Shown: positions 26,387-35,002 of the stretch, one piece after another
Numbering within the stretch: position 1 is the stretch's first letter
How the letters are laid out: every line of letters starts with the position of its first letter
NCBI GenBank assembly: GCA_964489125.1
Contig: CAZAXY010000001.1
Coordinates: 1 to 64,000 of the forward strand
Direction: 5' to 3'
DNA length: 64,000 nt
Source of the DNA: GYS-P2D sp964489125
Lineage (GTDB): Bacteria > Bacteroidota > Bacteroidia > Chitinophagales > Saprospiraceae
The notes under the pieces: model-generated
Database searches by the model: none
What the model was told of the DNA's origin: nothing
What the model saw: only the letters and a program-made list of their open reading frames with translations
Position numbers and translations under genes: made by a program

Positions 26387-27414
26387 TAACGAGGTATTTC
26401 AACCATATCTATGATCTCCTTTATCACTGACTCGGAAGTTTGACCTTGCATTTCTACCTCTGGGGTGAGAATTAACCGATGGTTTAATATGTGAGGCGCC
26501 ATAAACTGTACATCGTCAGGAATAAGGAAATCCCTTCCTTTTAGAGCAGCAAGTGCACGTGAGGTGCTCAGTAGCGCTAATGTAGCCCTCGGAGAAGCAC
26601 CAAAATATATTTTGGCGTGGTTGCGAGTTTCTTGAATCAAATCAACTATGTATTTCAGAATCTGTGGCTCAACATGAATATCATTAAGTATGGATTGCAT
26701 AGTCTTAAGGGAATCACGGTTGATTACAGGATTTATATTCGACAGATCTCTGACTTTCAAGTTATTCTTGAATCGGTCGAGTATCGCAAGTTCATCAGCA
26801 GGTTGAGGATATGTGAGTTTAATCTTCATTAGAAAACGATCAAGCTGTGCTTCGGGAAGCCTGTAGGTTCCTTCCTGCTCTATAGGATTCTGAGTGGCCA
26901 TTACAAAAAATGGGTAGCCCATCTCATATGTAGTGCCATCGAAAGTGATCTGATTTTCCTCCATAACCTCGAACAGAGCAGCCTGTGTTTTAGCAGGAGC
27001 TCTGTTGATCTCGTCGATTAAGATAATGTTAGAGAATATTGGACCTTTTTGAAACTCGAACTCTAAGTCTTTTTGATTAAAAATGGATGTACCAAGTATA
27101 TCACTGGGCATCAAGTCCGGTGTAAACTGAATCCTATTAAACCCTGCGTCTAAGATGCGTGCCATGACTTTGGCGCTCAGGGTTTTGGCGAGACCTGGCA
27201 CACTCTCTACGAGAACATGACCTTCACACAATAAGGATGTTAGGAGGAGCTCTATCAAACTTTCGTTGCCGATTAATATCTTGGAAAATTCCAGTTTGAC
27301 TTGCTGAATTAATGATGAAAATGTTGTCAAGTCGACACGATTATTAACAGGTTGTGTAGTTAGCTGTTGTTGAGCTGCATTTTCTAAGTTATCTTCTTGT
27401 TCTCTCATTGACAT
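26386..27414 (-). CDS. MoxR-family AAA+ ATPase
   Basis: A 342-residue AAA+ protein. Walker A is VPGLAKTLSAK, Walker B is ILIDEINRAPAKTQAALFEVMEE, sensor 1 is FVMATQNPIEQEGTYRLPEAQLDRF, and the C-terminal lid has GASPRATLALL. MoxR proteins act as metal-insertion or assembly chaperones. It sits in a run of overlapping genes DUF4129-DUF4350-MoxR-DUF58 (10-bp overlap with the preceding gene, 1 bp with the next), so all are probably one transcript starting at the SpoIIM gene. Confidence 0.94.
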   Translation of the reverse strand: MSMREQEDNLENAAQQQLTTQPVNNRVDLTTFSSLIQQVKLEFSKILIGNESLIELLLTSLLCEGHVLVESVPGLAKTLSAKVMARILDAGFNRIQFTPDLMPSDILGTSIFNQKDLEFEFQKGPIFSNIILIDEINRAPAKTQAALFEVMEENQITFDGTTYEMGYPFFVMATQNPIEQEGTYRLPEAQLDRFLMKIKLTYPQPADELAILDRFKNNLKVRDLSNINPVINRDSLKTMQSILNDIHVEPQILKYIVDLIQETRNHAKIYFGASPRATLALLSTSRALAALKGRDFLIPDDVQFMAPHILNHRLILTPEVEMQGQTSESVIKEIIDMVEIPR

Positions 27415-28703
27415 TTCTTATAAAATTCTTCAATTGTTTGGTTCAGATTTATCAGTTGCTCTTCTCGGAAGCGCACATTATTCTTGGCAGCTTCGAGTCG
27501 CTTAAAAAGTGTTTTAATCTCTTCTTCATCAATCTTGGTTTTTTGAGTTATCCGTTTGGCGTAATTATTTTCATTACTATTTATGAAATACTTCCTTTTG
27601 ATAAACTGCTTTAGATTTTCTTCCATGTGGTTTACCAGTTGAGAAGGGTTGTTTTGGGATCTGAATAAATCACTTATGGTATCAACAAATTCGAGTGAGG
27701 TATTTTCATTTGCAGCCAATGTGGGAATAGCTTGCTGACGACGTTTGCCTTTGAAATAGATATAGGATACCGCTCCAATTAGGATGATTAGATAAGACCA
27801 TTTTAACGAGGGGTTAGCGAAGATAAATTGAATAGGGTTAAAAGCTGCAGAATACTCATCAGGGACATTGTTTTCAGGACTATCCAATAAAATAAAACCT
27901 CCATCTGATGACGCTCTCTTTTTCAGTTTGGGAGATCGATCTCTCTCATTATTATGGCCGCCTAACAAGAGCGTATCCGAAGAATATTCAATAATTTGTT
28001 GTGCAGCAATGCGATCTACGAAATAATTAAAATGTCTAAGGCCATCTCCATACTTCATAGTTACATTAGCGAACATCGCAGGTAGCGTGTGAAATGAAAA
28101 TTGTACCTGCGCTGTTTGAATTGAGCTAAACACAGCTATTGTGTCTTGTATAGTTAATAGAGTATCTATTGTAACAGCATCTATTGTATCTAATTCATTT
28201 GGAGCGAAATAATTTTTTTCTATTGTACTATCTAAATCATACATGACATGTCTAAAAGTAAATTCTCCTTGATCCTGGGAGCTCAGGGTGGCCTCATCTG
28301 CTTCATGCGATTTTAGTTCGGCATACATCGTGACGCTATCAATCTCCAAATGATAATCTTCAGATATAAAGACAACCTGTCCTCCACGGCGATTAAAATC
28401 GATAAGCTCATCTATGAAAGCCTGTGCTCTATAGAAGAATGACCCAACATAGATATAGCTGTAACCTGTAGCATCTCCCTGAGGTAATGGGCACAACCCA
28501 TCACATATGTTGATAGCTTCAGTAGAGTATTGATGCTCTAGTAAGTCCTTGAATATAGATAGACCGTATGGTTGATTACTATATAATGAATAGGACTTCT
28601 GCCACTGGGCACTATTGACTTGCGTCGGTTTGAATAAGTAAAGCGTTCCCGCGCAAAATAGCATAACTACAATCGCAATTATAGCAACAGTTCCTTTATT
28701 CAT
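27405..28703 (-). CDS. DUF4350-type membrane protein
   Basis: A protein of about 432 residues with an N-terminal TM anchor (residues 4-25), an external domain of about 250 residues that includes NRRGGQVVFISED, a second TM at about 297-315 (WSYLIILIGAVSYIYF) and a helical cytoplasmic tail. This matches the DUF4350 proteins encoded next to MoxR/DUF58. DUF4350 resembles the glutamine-amidotransferase-like fold used by gliding and transport proteins, without known catalysis. I chose the ATG at 28703; an ATG at 28712 lies deeper in the upstream gene. Confidence 0.82.
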   Translation of the reverse strand: MNKGTVAIIAIVVMLFCAGTLYLFKPTQVNSAQWQKSYSLYSNQPYGLSIFKDLLEHQYSTEAINICDGLCPLPQGDATGYSYIYVGSFFYRAQAFIDELIDFNRRGGQVVFISEDYHLEIDSVTMYAELKSHEADEATLSSQDQGEFTFRHVMYDLDSTIEKNYFAPNELDTIDAVTIDTLLTIQDTIAVFSSIQTAQVQFSFHTLPAMFANVTMKYGDGLRHFNYFVDRIAAQQIIEYSSDTLLLGGHNNERDRSPKLKKRASSDGGFILLDSPENNVPDEYSAAFNPIQFIFANPSLKWSYLIILIGAVSYIYFKGKRRQQAIPTLAANENTSLEFVDTISDLFRSQNNPSQLVNHMEENLKQFIKRKYFINSNENNYAKRITQKTKIDEEEIKTLFKRLEAAKNNVRFREEQLINLNQTIEEFYKKCQ

Positions 28704-29361
28704 GTGCAGCATTTAGTTGACTTATTAAGATGTCATATTGTTCCGCATATAGTGCATATTCCTGTCCGCTAATATCATAATTGCCAAACCATACTTTTTC
28801 GTATTCTAAGATCACCGCACGGAGGTAATCAAAATCAATATGAGCCTTAAGTTCATGTAGATACTCTTGATTTGTTTTATCACTACGCCACTTAATTAAT
28901 TTAAGATCGCTGCTACGTTTGATAAAATCCACAAATCTCAACCTTAAGGCCAGTCTATAATCGCCATTTGATAATGCTTCATCAATCAGCGACATCGGAT
29001 CTATGTTGTCTATATGATTTGGATCTATTTCTTCTTCGCCAATTTGCCTGCTTTCTATATCAGGACTACGCTCTGTTGATGACGAAAACAGGAAGTACAA
29101 AACTCCCATGATAACTCCCATAAGAAGTAAGACGGCTAAGATGTATCCTGCAATATTGCCTATTGTGCTGGACTCATTTGACTCATATTCTATAGGATCT
29201 ATATTTTCTCTCTCATGTCGAGGCGCTAGCGTCCACCTTTGTTTGCTGTAATCTATATCTCTAGATATTTCTGTCAGTACTTCCTCGCTGATTTCATCCT
29301 GACTACTGATTGAAACAGAAGTACAACCTAGCATTAATAGTATCGCTATAATCTTCTTCAT
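28696..29361 (-). CDS. DUF4129-type membrane protein
   Basis: A 221-residue protein with a signal peptide, one TM segment (about residues 69-92, NIAGYILAVLLLMGVIMGVL) and a C-terminal domain with MSLIDEALSNGDYRLALRLRFVDFIKRS and YLHELKAH...FDYLRAVILEYEKVWFG, which is characteristic of DUF4129. Its DUF4129 domain is expected in the cytoplasm. It overlaps the SpoIIM gene by 4 bp (ATGA) and the DUF4350 gene by a few bases. Confidence 0.85.
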   Translation of the reverse strand: MKKIIAILLMLGCTSVSISSQDEISEEVLTEISRDIDYSKQRWTLAPRHERENIDPIEYESNESSTIGNIAGYILAVLLLMGVIMGVLYFLFSSSTERSPDIESRQIGEEEIDPNHIDNIDPMSLIDEALSNGDYRLALRLRFVDFIKRSSDLKLIKWRSDKTNQEYLHELKAHIDFDYLRAVILEYEKVWFGNYDISGQEYALYAEQYDILISQLNAAHE

Positions 29362-31190
29362 CTATTTTGATCTAGTCGCTTTTTCAATGTTGCAAATCGT
29401 ACTTGAAGATCAACAGACTTAATTTTGCAACTAAGTGAGTAATGTGTATATAGTATCCAGATGTAGCCCATAATAAATGCAGCTAGTAATAAGAGTAGGA
29501 GAAAGATATTGACTAATACCTGGCTGTTAGTCCAATACGAACTGAAAAACTCATGCCACAATATATATTCTGTAATGATCTGCCCAAGTTGTGATTGATA
29601 CAAACTCCATAGCACGAAGTACAATATCAGAATAGACATACTTACTGGAGCATATACCATCCAGCTAGTAAATGACTCTTTTATCTGATCAGTGAATATT
29701 CTTAAGATTGATCGGTTAGAAACTGCCAAGGTATAATGTGAGCTTAGTATCAACATATGGGGCGTGACAACAGCATAATATATTAAAGCATACCATGAAC
29801 TCAGAAAATACCATCCGGATACCCAACAAATAGAGATAATCATATATGGAACAAGTGCTCTCCTGATCTCATCAATGTTCCATACGTTACTTACATCACT
29901 CTTGTCGCGCATAAAGGCTCCTAATACAAATTGCACATACGTAAATAGTGCCAGATAGATTAGGTAGAAGAAAACACCACCTTTGATAGCGTCTAAATAC
30001 GTTTCTGAGGCATAAATATTTACTGCACCTCCTAAGTTCTCATAGCCTATAGCCAATCTATATGTGATGATAAAGATGATAAATACAGGCAAAAGAATTT
30101 TGAGAAATAACGGCCTAATCTCTCGCCTTAGGAAAAAAATGAGCGCCGAGAGGTTATGCCAAAAATCTCGTACTTGTAACAATGGGATTTCCTTACCGGT
30201 ATCAGGATTGAGGTCATCCAGATCAATATGATCCACACCGACATAGGGCTTTCTCCTTATCGGATGAATAACGTAGATATAGAGAATTACAAATAGTGAT
30301 GTTAATATTATTAGAACCTTGACAAAATCGGGCCAGTCGGTCATACGGGTTACAAACCCCTCTAAGAATCCGGCTACTATAAATAAAGGTACCGTGGATA
30401 ATAAAATGTTTAGCGATTGTCGAGCCTTTATTCGAAACGAAGTCCATCTTCTCAGCGTTCCAGGTAATAGAGCGCCTTGGCCCAAAATGATTCCTGCACT
30501 GCCCGCAATAATTATTGCGGATATTTCTAAGGTGCCATGAATCCATATGGTCAGAGTAGATGTCATCAGTAGTCCTTCTGCATGGAAAAACTGTTGAAAC
30601 GACCCAAGCATCACGCCATTGAATATCAAGATTACTATCGACCCGATAGAAAACAACAAACCCAATACGTAAGCATTAATGGCCACTCTGATATTATTGA
30701 CTGTAATTCCCAAGAACATATCTACTTGATTGGCCTTTTTGTACACAGCCATAGGGTCTCCAATTGTGATATTCTCTTCAGTCATCTCGACATAGCTGTC
30801 ACCGAGAACAGAACGGAGAAAACCAGGATCATCAGCACTTGAGAGCCATCCTATCGACATCGCTGAAATGAAAACTACTGCTGAAATGATAAGTGCCCAC
30901 TTATTTCTGAGAAGCTCTCTTGGCAAGGTATTCTGGTAGAAGTCCACCAAGGAAGAGATGTCAAATCGATTTTTCTTCCTATAAATTTTATTAAAAACCC
31001 TCTGTGTCAGCTCGTTTAGATAGATTCTGACCATACGATTAGGAAAATATGTCCTAGCGTACGCAAAATCACTGGACACTTTTACAAATAAATCATGTAG
31101 CCGAATTGGATCAGATTGTTCACTCAGTAACAACTCTTCCAATTCTTCCCAATGTTCAATATTTTGGTTTATAAAGGCTGATTCATTCAT
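29358..31190 (-). CDS. SpoIIM-like multi-pass membrane protein
   Basis: A protein of about 610 residues. After a soluble helical N terminus (NESAFINQNIEHWEELEELL) come many TM segments. The central part matches stage II sporulation protein M (FLGITVNNIRVAINAYVLGLLFSIGSIVILIFNGVMLG). In non-sporulating bacteria this family occurs with RDD and MoxR/DUF58 genes, with unknown role. I place the start at ATG 31190, because the upstream TTG (31217) overlaps a TATTTTG -7-like element at 31215-31221. It heads the SpoIIM-DUF4129-DUF4350-MoxR-DUF58 operon and is divergent from the RDD gene. Confidence 0.87.
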   Translation of the reverse strand: MNESAFINQNIEHWEELEELLLSEQSDPIRLHDLFVKVSSDFAYARTYFPNRMVRIYLNELTQRVFNKIYRKKNRFDISSLVDFYQNTLPRELLRNKWALIISAVVFISAMSIGWLSSADDPGFLRSVLGDSYVEMTEENITIGDPMAVYKKANQVDMFLGITVNNIRVAINAYVLGLLFSIGSIVILIFNGVMLGSFQQFFHAEGLLMTSTLTIWIHGTLEISAIIIAGSAGIILGQGALLPGTLRRWTSFRIKARQSLNILLSTVPLFIVAGFLEGFVTRMTDWPDFVKVLIILTSLFVILYIYVIHPIRRKPYVGVDHIDLDDLNPDTGKEIPLLQVRDFWHNLSALIFFLRREIRPLFLKILLPVFIIFIITYRLAIGYENLGGAVNIYASETYLDAIKGGVFFYLIYLALFTYVQFVLGAFMRDKSDVSNVWNIDEIRRALVPYMIISICWVSGWYFLSSWYALIYYAVVTPHMLILSSHYTLAVSNRSILRIFTDQIKESFTSWMVYAPVSMSILILYFVLWSLYQSQLGQIITEYILWHEFFSSYWTNSQVLVNIFLLLLLLAAFIMGYIWILYTHYSLSCKIKSVDLQVRFATLKKRLDQNR

Positions 31191-31347
31191 CCAAGCGGAA
31201 GCTATAAGTCTTTCCAAAATAGAAATTATTCATTGATTCACCAGTAGCACCCAATGTCCATCATACATATTAATCATAGTTTGAATTTGTAAGACATCTT
31301 AGAGGGTTACAGAAATGCATATATTAGTTCTTGCCAGATAATGTCAT

Positions 31348-32061
31348 ATGAAAACTATCGACATCACTTCCACTCACAATGTCGTCATCAGATATGAGCT
31401 TGCATCTATTGGCAATCGATTTTTGTCATCACTGATTGACCTGATGATTATATTTTTCGCGGGATTGATCGGCTTTTGGTTCTTTAGTCTATTGTTTGAT
31501 TATACCACTGCTGCGATCATGGCGTATGTAATTGTAAGTTTGTATCATTTCGTTATCGAGTCATTTAATTACGGACAATCGGTAGGAAAGAAAATGCTTG
31601 ATCTTAATGTCGTCAATCTTAAAGGTCAAAACCCTAGCATATATCAATGCTTTTTGCGATGGATATTTAGAATTGTTGATATCACTATGAGCTTGGGAGC
31701 GCTGGGATCACTATTTATGTTGTCTTCGGATCGCAATCAGCGAGTGGGAGATCACTTTGCTCATACAACAGTTATTAAGAACAAGAACAATCGCTTTACG
31801 GAATTGGATAGTATTATCCAGATTGATAAGAGGGAACGAGAGATCACTTACCCTCAAATTGGAGATTTTGATGAGAATGAGATATTGTTTATCAAGGAAT
31901 TAATAAACCGCACAGCGGCTAACCCAACTATTGAAAACAAAAAACTACTTGAAGAAACTGCGAATCTTATGGCCAAAAGTATGTTGATATCTCCTGACAA
32001 CATCGAGCCTAAAACATTTTTATCTGATTTGATAATTGATTATGTTTATCTAAATAGATAA
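31348..32061 (+). CDS. RDD family membrane protein
   Basis: A 237-residue protein. The N-terminal RDD domain has NRFLSSLIDLMIIFFAGLI (with the RxxxxxxD-type pattern), a second TM near residues 55-75, and GQSVGKKMLDLNVVNL plus VGDHFAHTTVI, typical of RDD proteins. The C-terminal 100 residues are soluble. It is divergent from the SpoIIM gene over a 157-bp region, and this SpoIIM/RDD pairing recurs in many genomes. A transport or membrane-complex role is plausible but not proven. Confidence 0.88.
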   Translation: MKTIDITSTHNVVIRYELASIGNRFLSSLIDLMIIFFAGLIGFWFFSLLFDYTTAAIMAYVIVSLYHFVIESFNYGQSVGKKMLDLNVVNLKGQNPSIYQCFLRWIFRIVDITMSLGALGSLFMLSSDRNQRVGDHFAHTTVIKNKNNRFTELDSIIQIDKREREITYPQIGDFDENEILFIKELINRTAANPTIENKKLLEETANLMAKSMLISPDNIEPKTFLSDLIIDYVYLNR

Positions 32062-32091
32062 TCATACTTACTCATAAGAAATTGCTTTAAA

Positions 32092-32529
32092 ATGGATGCA
32101 TTAGATCAACATATCTCGAATCAACTAACTGTAGAAGGAGAAGCCAAGAATTATCTATCGGAGACAGCTAGGTGGGCTAAGTTTTTGTCAATCGTTGGTT
32201 TTGTATTTATAGGACTAATTGCGATTATGTTATTAGGCACGGTGTTTATAGGAGGTGATGGCTTGGGGGGATTGGGCTTGTCGGAGGGTATTGGTATATT
32301 GCCACTCTTAGTTTTAGTGATTTATTTTTATCCAATATTTAAGCTGTACAAATTTAGTCGACACGCTAAGAACTCGATAGCAGCCACAAGCTCAAGTGAG
32401 TTAACTCATGCTTTAGATAACTTAAAGGCTCTCTACAAATTCATGGGTATATTAACACTGATCATAGTTGTGCTTTATGGCATCTTTTTCGCCTTTATGC
32501 TACTAGGTGGAATGGCAAGTTCCTTCTGA
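32092..32529 (+). CDS. DUF5362-type small membrane protein
   Basis: A 145-residue protein with three hydrophobic segments (about 29-50, 68-82 and 116-138). The sequence AKNYLSETARWAKFLSIVGFVFIGL near the N terminus and the YFYPIFKLYKFSRHAK segment are typical of DUF5362 proteins of Bacteroidota. The region between the first two TM segments is Gly/Leu rich. It follows the RDD gene after 30 bp on the same strand and may be co-transcribed. Function unknown. Confidence 0.78.
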   Translation: MDALDQHISNQLTVEGEAKNYLSETARWAKFLSIVGFVFIGLIAIMLLGTVFIGGDGLGGLGLSEGIGILPLLVLVIYFYPIFKLYKFSRHAKNSIAATSSSELTHALDNLKALYKFMGILTLIIVVLYGIFFAFMLLGGMASSF

Positions 32530-32539
32530 CAAGATTAAA

Positions 32540-32962
32540 CTATTTCACTCGATACCAAGTCTGTGTTCTACCCAGTGCGGGTATACCGATATAACCCCTG
32601 AGTTTCATGGTGTCATTGTCTTCAAGATATAGCTTGCATTTATATACTTTGCCATCTTCTGGGTCCATGACTCGACCACCTTCCCAAGTGCCGTCATCTT
32701 CTTTCATGTTATAGATGATCTCCATTCCGATCACGGGTTGGTCTTTCTTAGCATCTTTACAGTTGGTACATAAGATGTCTGGCTCTACATCAAATAACTT
32801 GACAACAGTTCCAGTAAGTACGCCATTATCAACTTTTATCCTAATATGTGAAGAGGGCTCATTGTCACGATCATCGATCGCCTGCCAAACTCCTTCGACG
32901 CCATTCTGAGCGCATGTAATTGTGCTAAAAGCTATTAAAATTAAGAGGTGTAAAAACTTCAT
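32540..32962 (-). CDS. Exported DUF2147 protein
   Basis: A protein of about 140 residues with a signal peptide (MKFLHLLILIAFSTITCA) and one DUF2147 domain: VEGVWQAIDD near the start, an internal CTNCKDAKKDQPVIGM and MKLRGYIGIPALGRTQTWYR at the end. The family is a small periplasmic beta-rich domain of unknown function. The two cysteines in CTNC may form a disulfide. An ATG two codons upstream (32968) is also possible. Confidence 0.85.
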   Translation of the reverse strand: MKFLHLLILIAFSTITCAQNGVEGVWQAIDDRDNEPSSHIRIKVDNGVLTGTVVKLFDVEPDILCTNCKDAKKDQPVIGMEIIYNMKEDDGTWEGGRVMDPEDGKVYKCKLYLEDNDTMKLRGYIGIPALGRTQTWYRVK

Positions 32963-33009
32963 GATCATACTTCTGCAACACTAACGCAATCTGATGCTAT
33001 GAGGTTATT

Positions 33010-33831
33010 CTAAATGTCCCTTTTAAGAAAAGTATAATAAGCTAACGCAAGAAATATAGATATCCATACGATAGACCCGATGGTCGCCTGTTGATAAGTC
33101 AACAAGAAGCTAAAATCCAAATCTTTCCGTGGAATCAAGTCAGCAAAGCGGAACAAAGGATTAGGCATTAAATCCTCTATACAATTAGAAGGATAGTAAT
33201 TTATTGATTCATTCTTGAAGAATCTAAAATGAGCAGCCCACTTGATAATACCTTCTATCATAAGGATATAACATAGATAGAATAGTACAGCAATACCAGA
33301 TCTTCTAAACACAAATCCACAGAGCAATCCAAAAGAGGTATATCCTAAAGTCATAAGAAAGAACCGTGGTATCGCCCAGCTACTATCTTCAAAGGCCTCG
33401 ACAATACTAAACTCCTCAGCATGAACAGCCCCAATGACGAAACCTATGATTCCATAGTATAAAGCAGCCAGCAAACTTATTGTGATGATACTATATACTT
33501 TCGCTAAGAAATAGTTACGTCGAGTCAAGCCAGTGATAACGTTTTGTCTAAACGTCTTGTAGTTCACTTCATTCACTACAATGAATACCGAGATTAACCC
33601 AAGAAAAAAGAATACTAACCAGTTTCCAGCGTAACCGAGGTAATCCCAGACAGTTGGAAAATTGAAAAAGATATCATTGTTCGGAAGAGGAGGAGGAACA
33701 TTCTTGAATTCTTTTCCGACGAAAATCACTGTAGGCAACATAACCACATACAGAATCGTAAGAAGACCGATAACAGAACTTTTTCTAAACTTGGCTAACT
33801 CTAAGGCAAGCAGAGAGATTACATTGGTCAT
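33010..33831 (-). CDS. ABC-2 type transporter permease
   Basis: A 273-residue membrane protein with about six TM segments. It begins with LLALELAKFRKSSVIGLL, has a hydrophobic LVFFFLGLISVFIVVNEVNYKTFRQNVITGLTRRNYFLAK segment characteristic of ABC-2 permeases, and ends with an odd TM and FLKRDI. It lies 5 bp after the ATPase gene, so the two probably form one exporter. Substrate unknown. Confidence 0.85.
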   Translation of the reverse strand: MTNVISLLALELAKFRKSSVIGLLTILYVVMLPTVIFVGKEFKNVPPPLPNNDIFFNFPTVWDYLGYAGNWLVFFFLGLISVFIVVNEVNYKTFRQNVITGLTRRNYFLAKVYSIITISLLAALYYGIIGFVIGAVHAEEFSIVEAFEDSSWAIPRFFLMTLGYTSFGLLCGFVFRRSGIAVLFYLCYILMIEGIIKWAAHFRFFKNESINYYPSNCIEDLMPNPLFRFADLIPRKDLDFSFLLTYQQATIGSIVWISIFLALAYYTFLKRDI

Positions 33832-33836
33832 AATTC

Positions 33837-34724
33837 TTAGTTTGATGTGATTTGTAAAAACTCTTCTTCTAATCTACTCTTACGTGCTACCATTCTTGTA
33901 GGAATTATTCCTTGGTCAAATATAGATTTGCTAAATGCTTCAATTGATTCACTTTCGTCCACTGTGCATTCAATCCACTCACCCTTATTTACTGCTGTTT
34001 TAACTGCAGGATGATTATTCAACAGAACCTGTAACGACTCTCGATTAACTGCATCAATCTCAATAATTAAATCTTGACTTAGTATAGCACCTATAGGTCC
34101 TGTTGCTAGGAGCTTTCCATTCTTGATTATGGCAACATGGTCACAGATTTTTTCTACTTCGTCGAGGATATGTGACGCCATAAGAACTGTATTACCCATA
34201 GAGGCGATGCGACTGAGTATGTTCCTCACTTCTGCAATTCCTTGTGGATCGAGACCATTAGTAGGTTCGTCAAATATCAGCACCTCGGGATCGCCTATCA
34301 TGGTTGCTGCAATAGCCAATCTCTGCTTCATGCCTAGAGAATAGGTTCTAAATGCGGATTTTTTGCGATGGGCGAGATTTACTACTTCTAACAAGTCGTC
34401 GTAATCAACAGTTGAGACACCTTTTATTCTTCTGATGATATCAAGGTTTTCAGATGCGTTGAGATAAGGATAAAAGTTAGGGGTCTCTAGAATTGCTCCG
34501 ATCTTCATTCGTGCATGTTCTCCATATGCCCCTTCAAACCATTCATATGTCCCATCATCTTGTCTAAGGACATCTAATATAATCCCTAGGGTAGTGGTCT
34601 TGCCACTGCCATTAGGACCAAGTAAGCCGTAGACATGTCCCTTCTCTATTTCAAGATTTAAGCCATCAACGGCTCTCAGCTTGCCATAGTTTTTGGTGAG
34701 GTTTTTGATCGATAACACCGACAT
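33837..34724 (-). CDS. ABC transporter ATP-binding protein
   Basis: A 295-residue ATPase: Walker A LLGPNGSGKTTT, Q-loop, signature YSLGMKQRLAIAATMIG, Walker B VLIFDEPTNGLDPQG, and the H-loop in MASHILDEVE. This is the DrrA/NatA-like type that pairs with an ABC-2 permease, as here. A longer frame extends to 34895, but its extra 57 residues do not look like protein. They also run opposite the histidine leader region, so ATG 34724 (MSVLSIKNLTKNYG) is the start. Confidence 0.9.
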   Translation of the reverse strand: MSVLSIKNLTKNYGKLRAVDGLNLEIEKGHVYGLLGPNGSGKTTTLGIILDVLRQDDGTYEWFEGAYGEHARMKIGAILETPNFYPYLNASENLDIIRRIKGVSTVDYDDLLEVVNLAHRKKSAFRTYSLGMKQRLAIAATMIGDPEVLIFDEPTNGLDPQGIAEVRNILSRIASMGNTVLMASHILDEVEKICDHVAIIKNGKLLATGPIGAILSQDLIIEIDAVNRESLQVLLNNHPAVKTAVNKGEWIECTVDESESIEAFSKSIFDQGIIPTRMVARKSRLEEEFLQITSN

Positions 34725-34853
34725 AGAATAAGTTTTGCTCCAAATTAGAAGTATTCCTGTAATACAAGAATGATATCTGACGAATGCATTGATATAACAG
34801 ATAAAGGATAAGTTTTTAGAGAGTATATATTTCATTCTTAAGGCAAATAGCCA

Positions 34854-34861
34854 TAAGTTTG
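34854..34861 (+). promoter_or_regulatory. Candidate -7 element of the histidine operon (TAAGTTTG)
   Basis: A perfect TAnnTTTG match that ends 4 nt before the ATG of the histidine leader peptide. Its transcript would start at or just before that ATG, so the leader could be translated from an almost leaderless mRNA. No -33 TTG is visible. A weaker element (TATATTTC, 34826-34833) lies further upstream. Confidence 0.4.
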
Positions 34862-34865
34862 CAGA

Positions 34866-34913
34866 ATGAATAACAGAACACACAGCCATCATCATTTTTT
34901 CTTACGCTGGTAA
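34866..34913 (+). CDS. hisL: Histidine operon leader peptide
   Basis: A 15-codon ORF, MNNRTHSHHHFFLRW then TAA. It contains four His codons (three in a row at 34887-34895), far above chance for 15 codons. It lies 89 nt upstream of hisG, on the same strand, directly before an intrinsic terminator. This matches the logic of enteric hisL, where ribosome stalling at His codons controls transcription. The ORF is too short for ordinary gene callers. The stop codon overlaps the 3' arm of a small hairpin. Confidence 0.85.
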   Translation: MNNRTHSHHHFFLRW

Positions 34914-34980
34914 GTGAGATGAAGATTTGTGTGTCCATAACATATATCGCCCGCTTACTTAATTGTTAGCGGGTTTTTTT
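34901..34980 (+). promoter_or_regulatory. Histidine attenuator: pause hairpin, antiterminator and terminator
   Basis: Three exclusive pairings are readable. First: CTTAC (34901-34905) with GTAAG (34910-34914) around the leader stop. Second, the antiterminator: GGTAAGTG (34909-34916) with CGCTTACT (34952-34959), 8 bp including two G-U pairs. Third, the terminator: CCCGCT (34950-34955) with AGCGGG (34968-34973), then seven T. If a ribosome stalls at the His codons, the first hairpin cannot form and the antiterminator sequesters the terminator's 5' arm. If translation proceeds to the stop, it covers 34909-34916 and the terminator forms. The model follows from the sequence; function is inferred. 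Confidence 0.82.
34950..34980 (+). terminator. Intrinsic terminator of the histidine attenuator
   Basis: Six-bp G/C-rich stem CCCGCT/AGCGGG, extendable by two pairs past one T-T mismatch, followed by an uninterrupted run of seven T. It ends 22 nt before hisG and does not follow any gene on this strand, so its purpose is conditional termination of the his transcript. Confidence 0.88.
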
Positions 34981-35002
34981 ATTGTAACAGATAAAACAGC
35001 TA

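Noticed and set aside
29358..31190. Evidence of sporulation from the SpoIIM homologue
   Set aside because: No other sporulation gene is present, and SpoIIM-like proteins accompany MoxR/RDD genes in many non-spore-formers.
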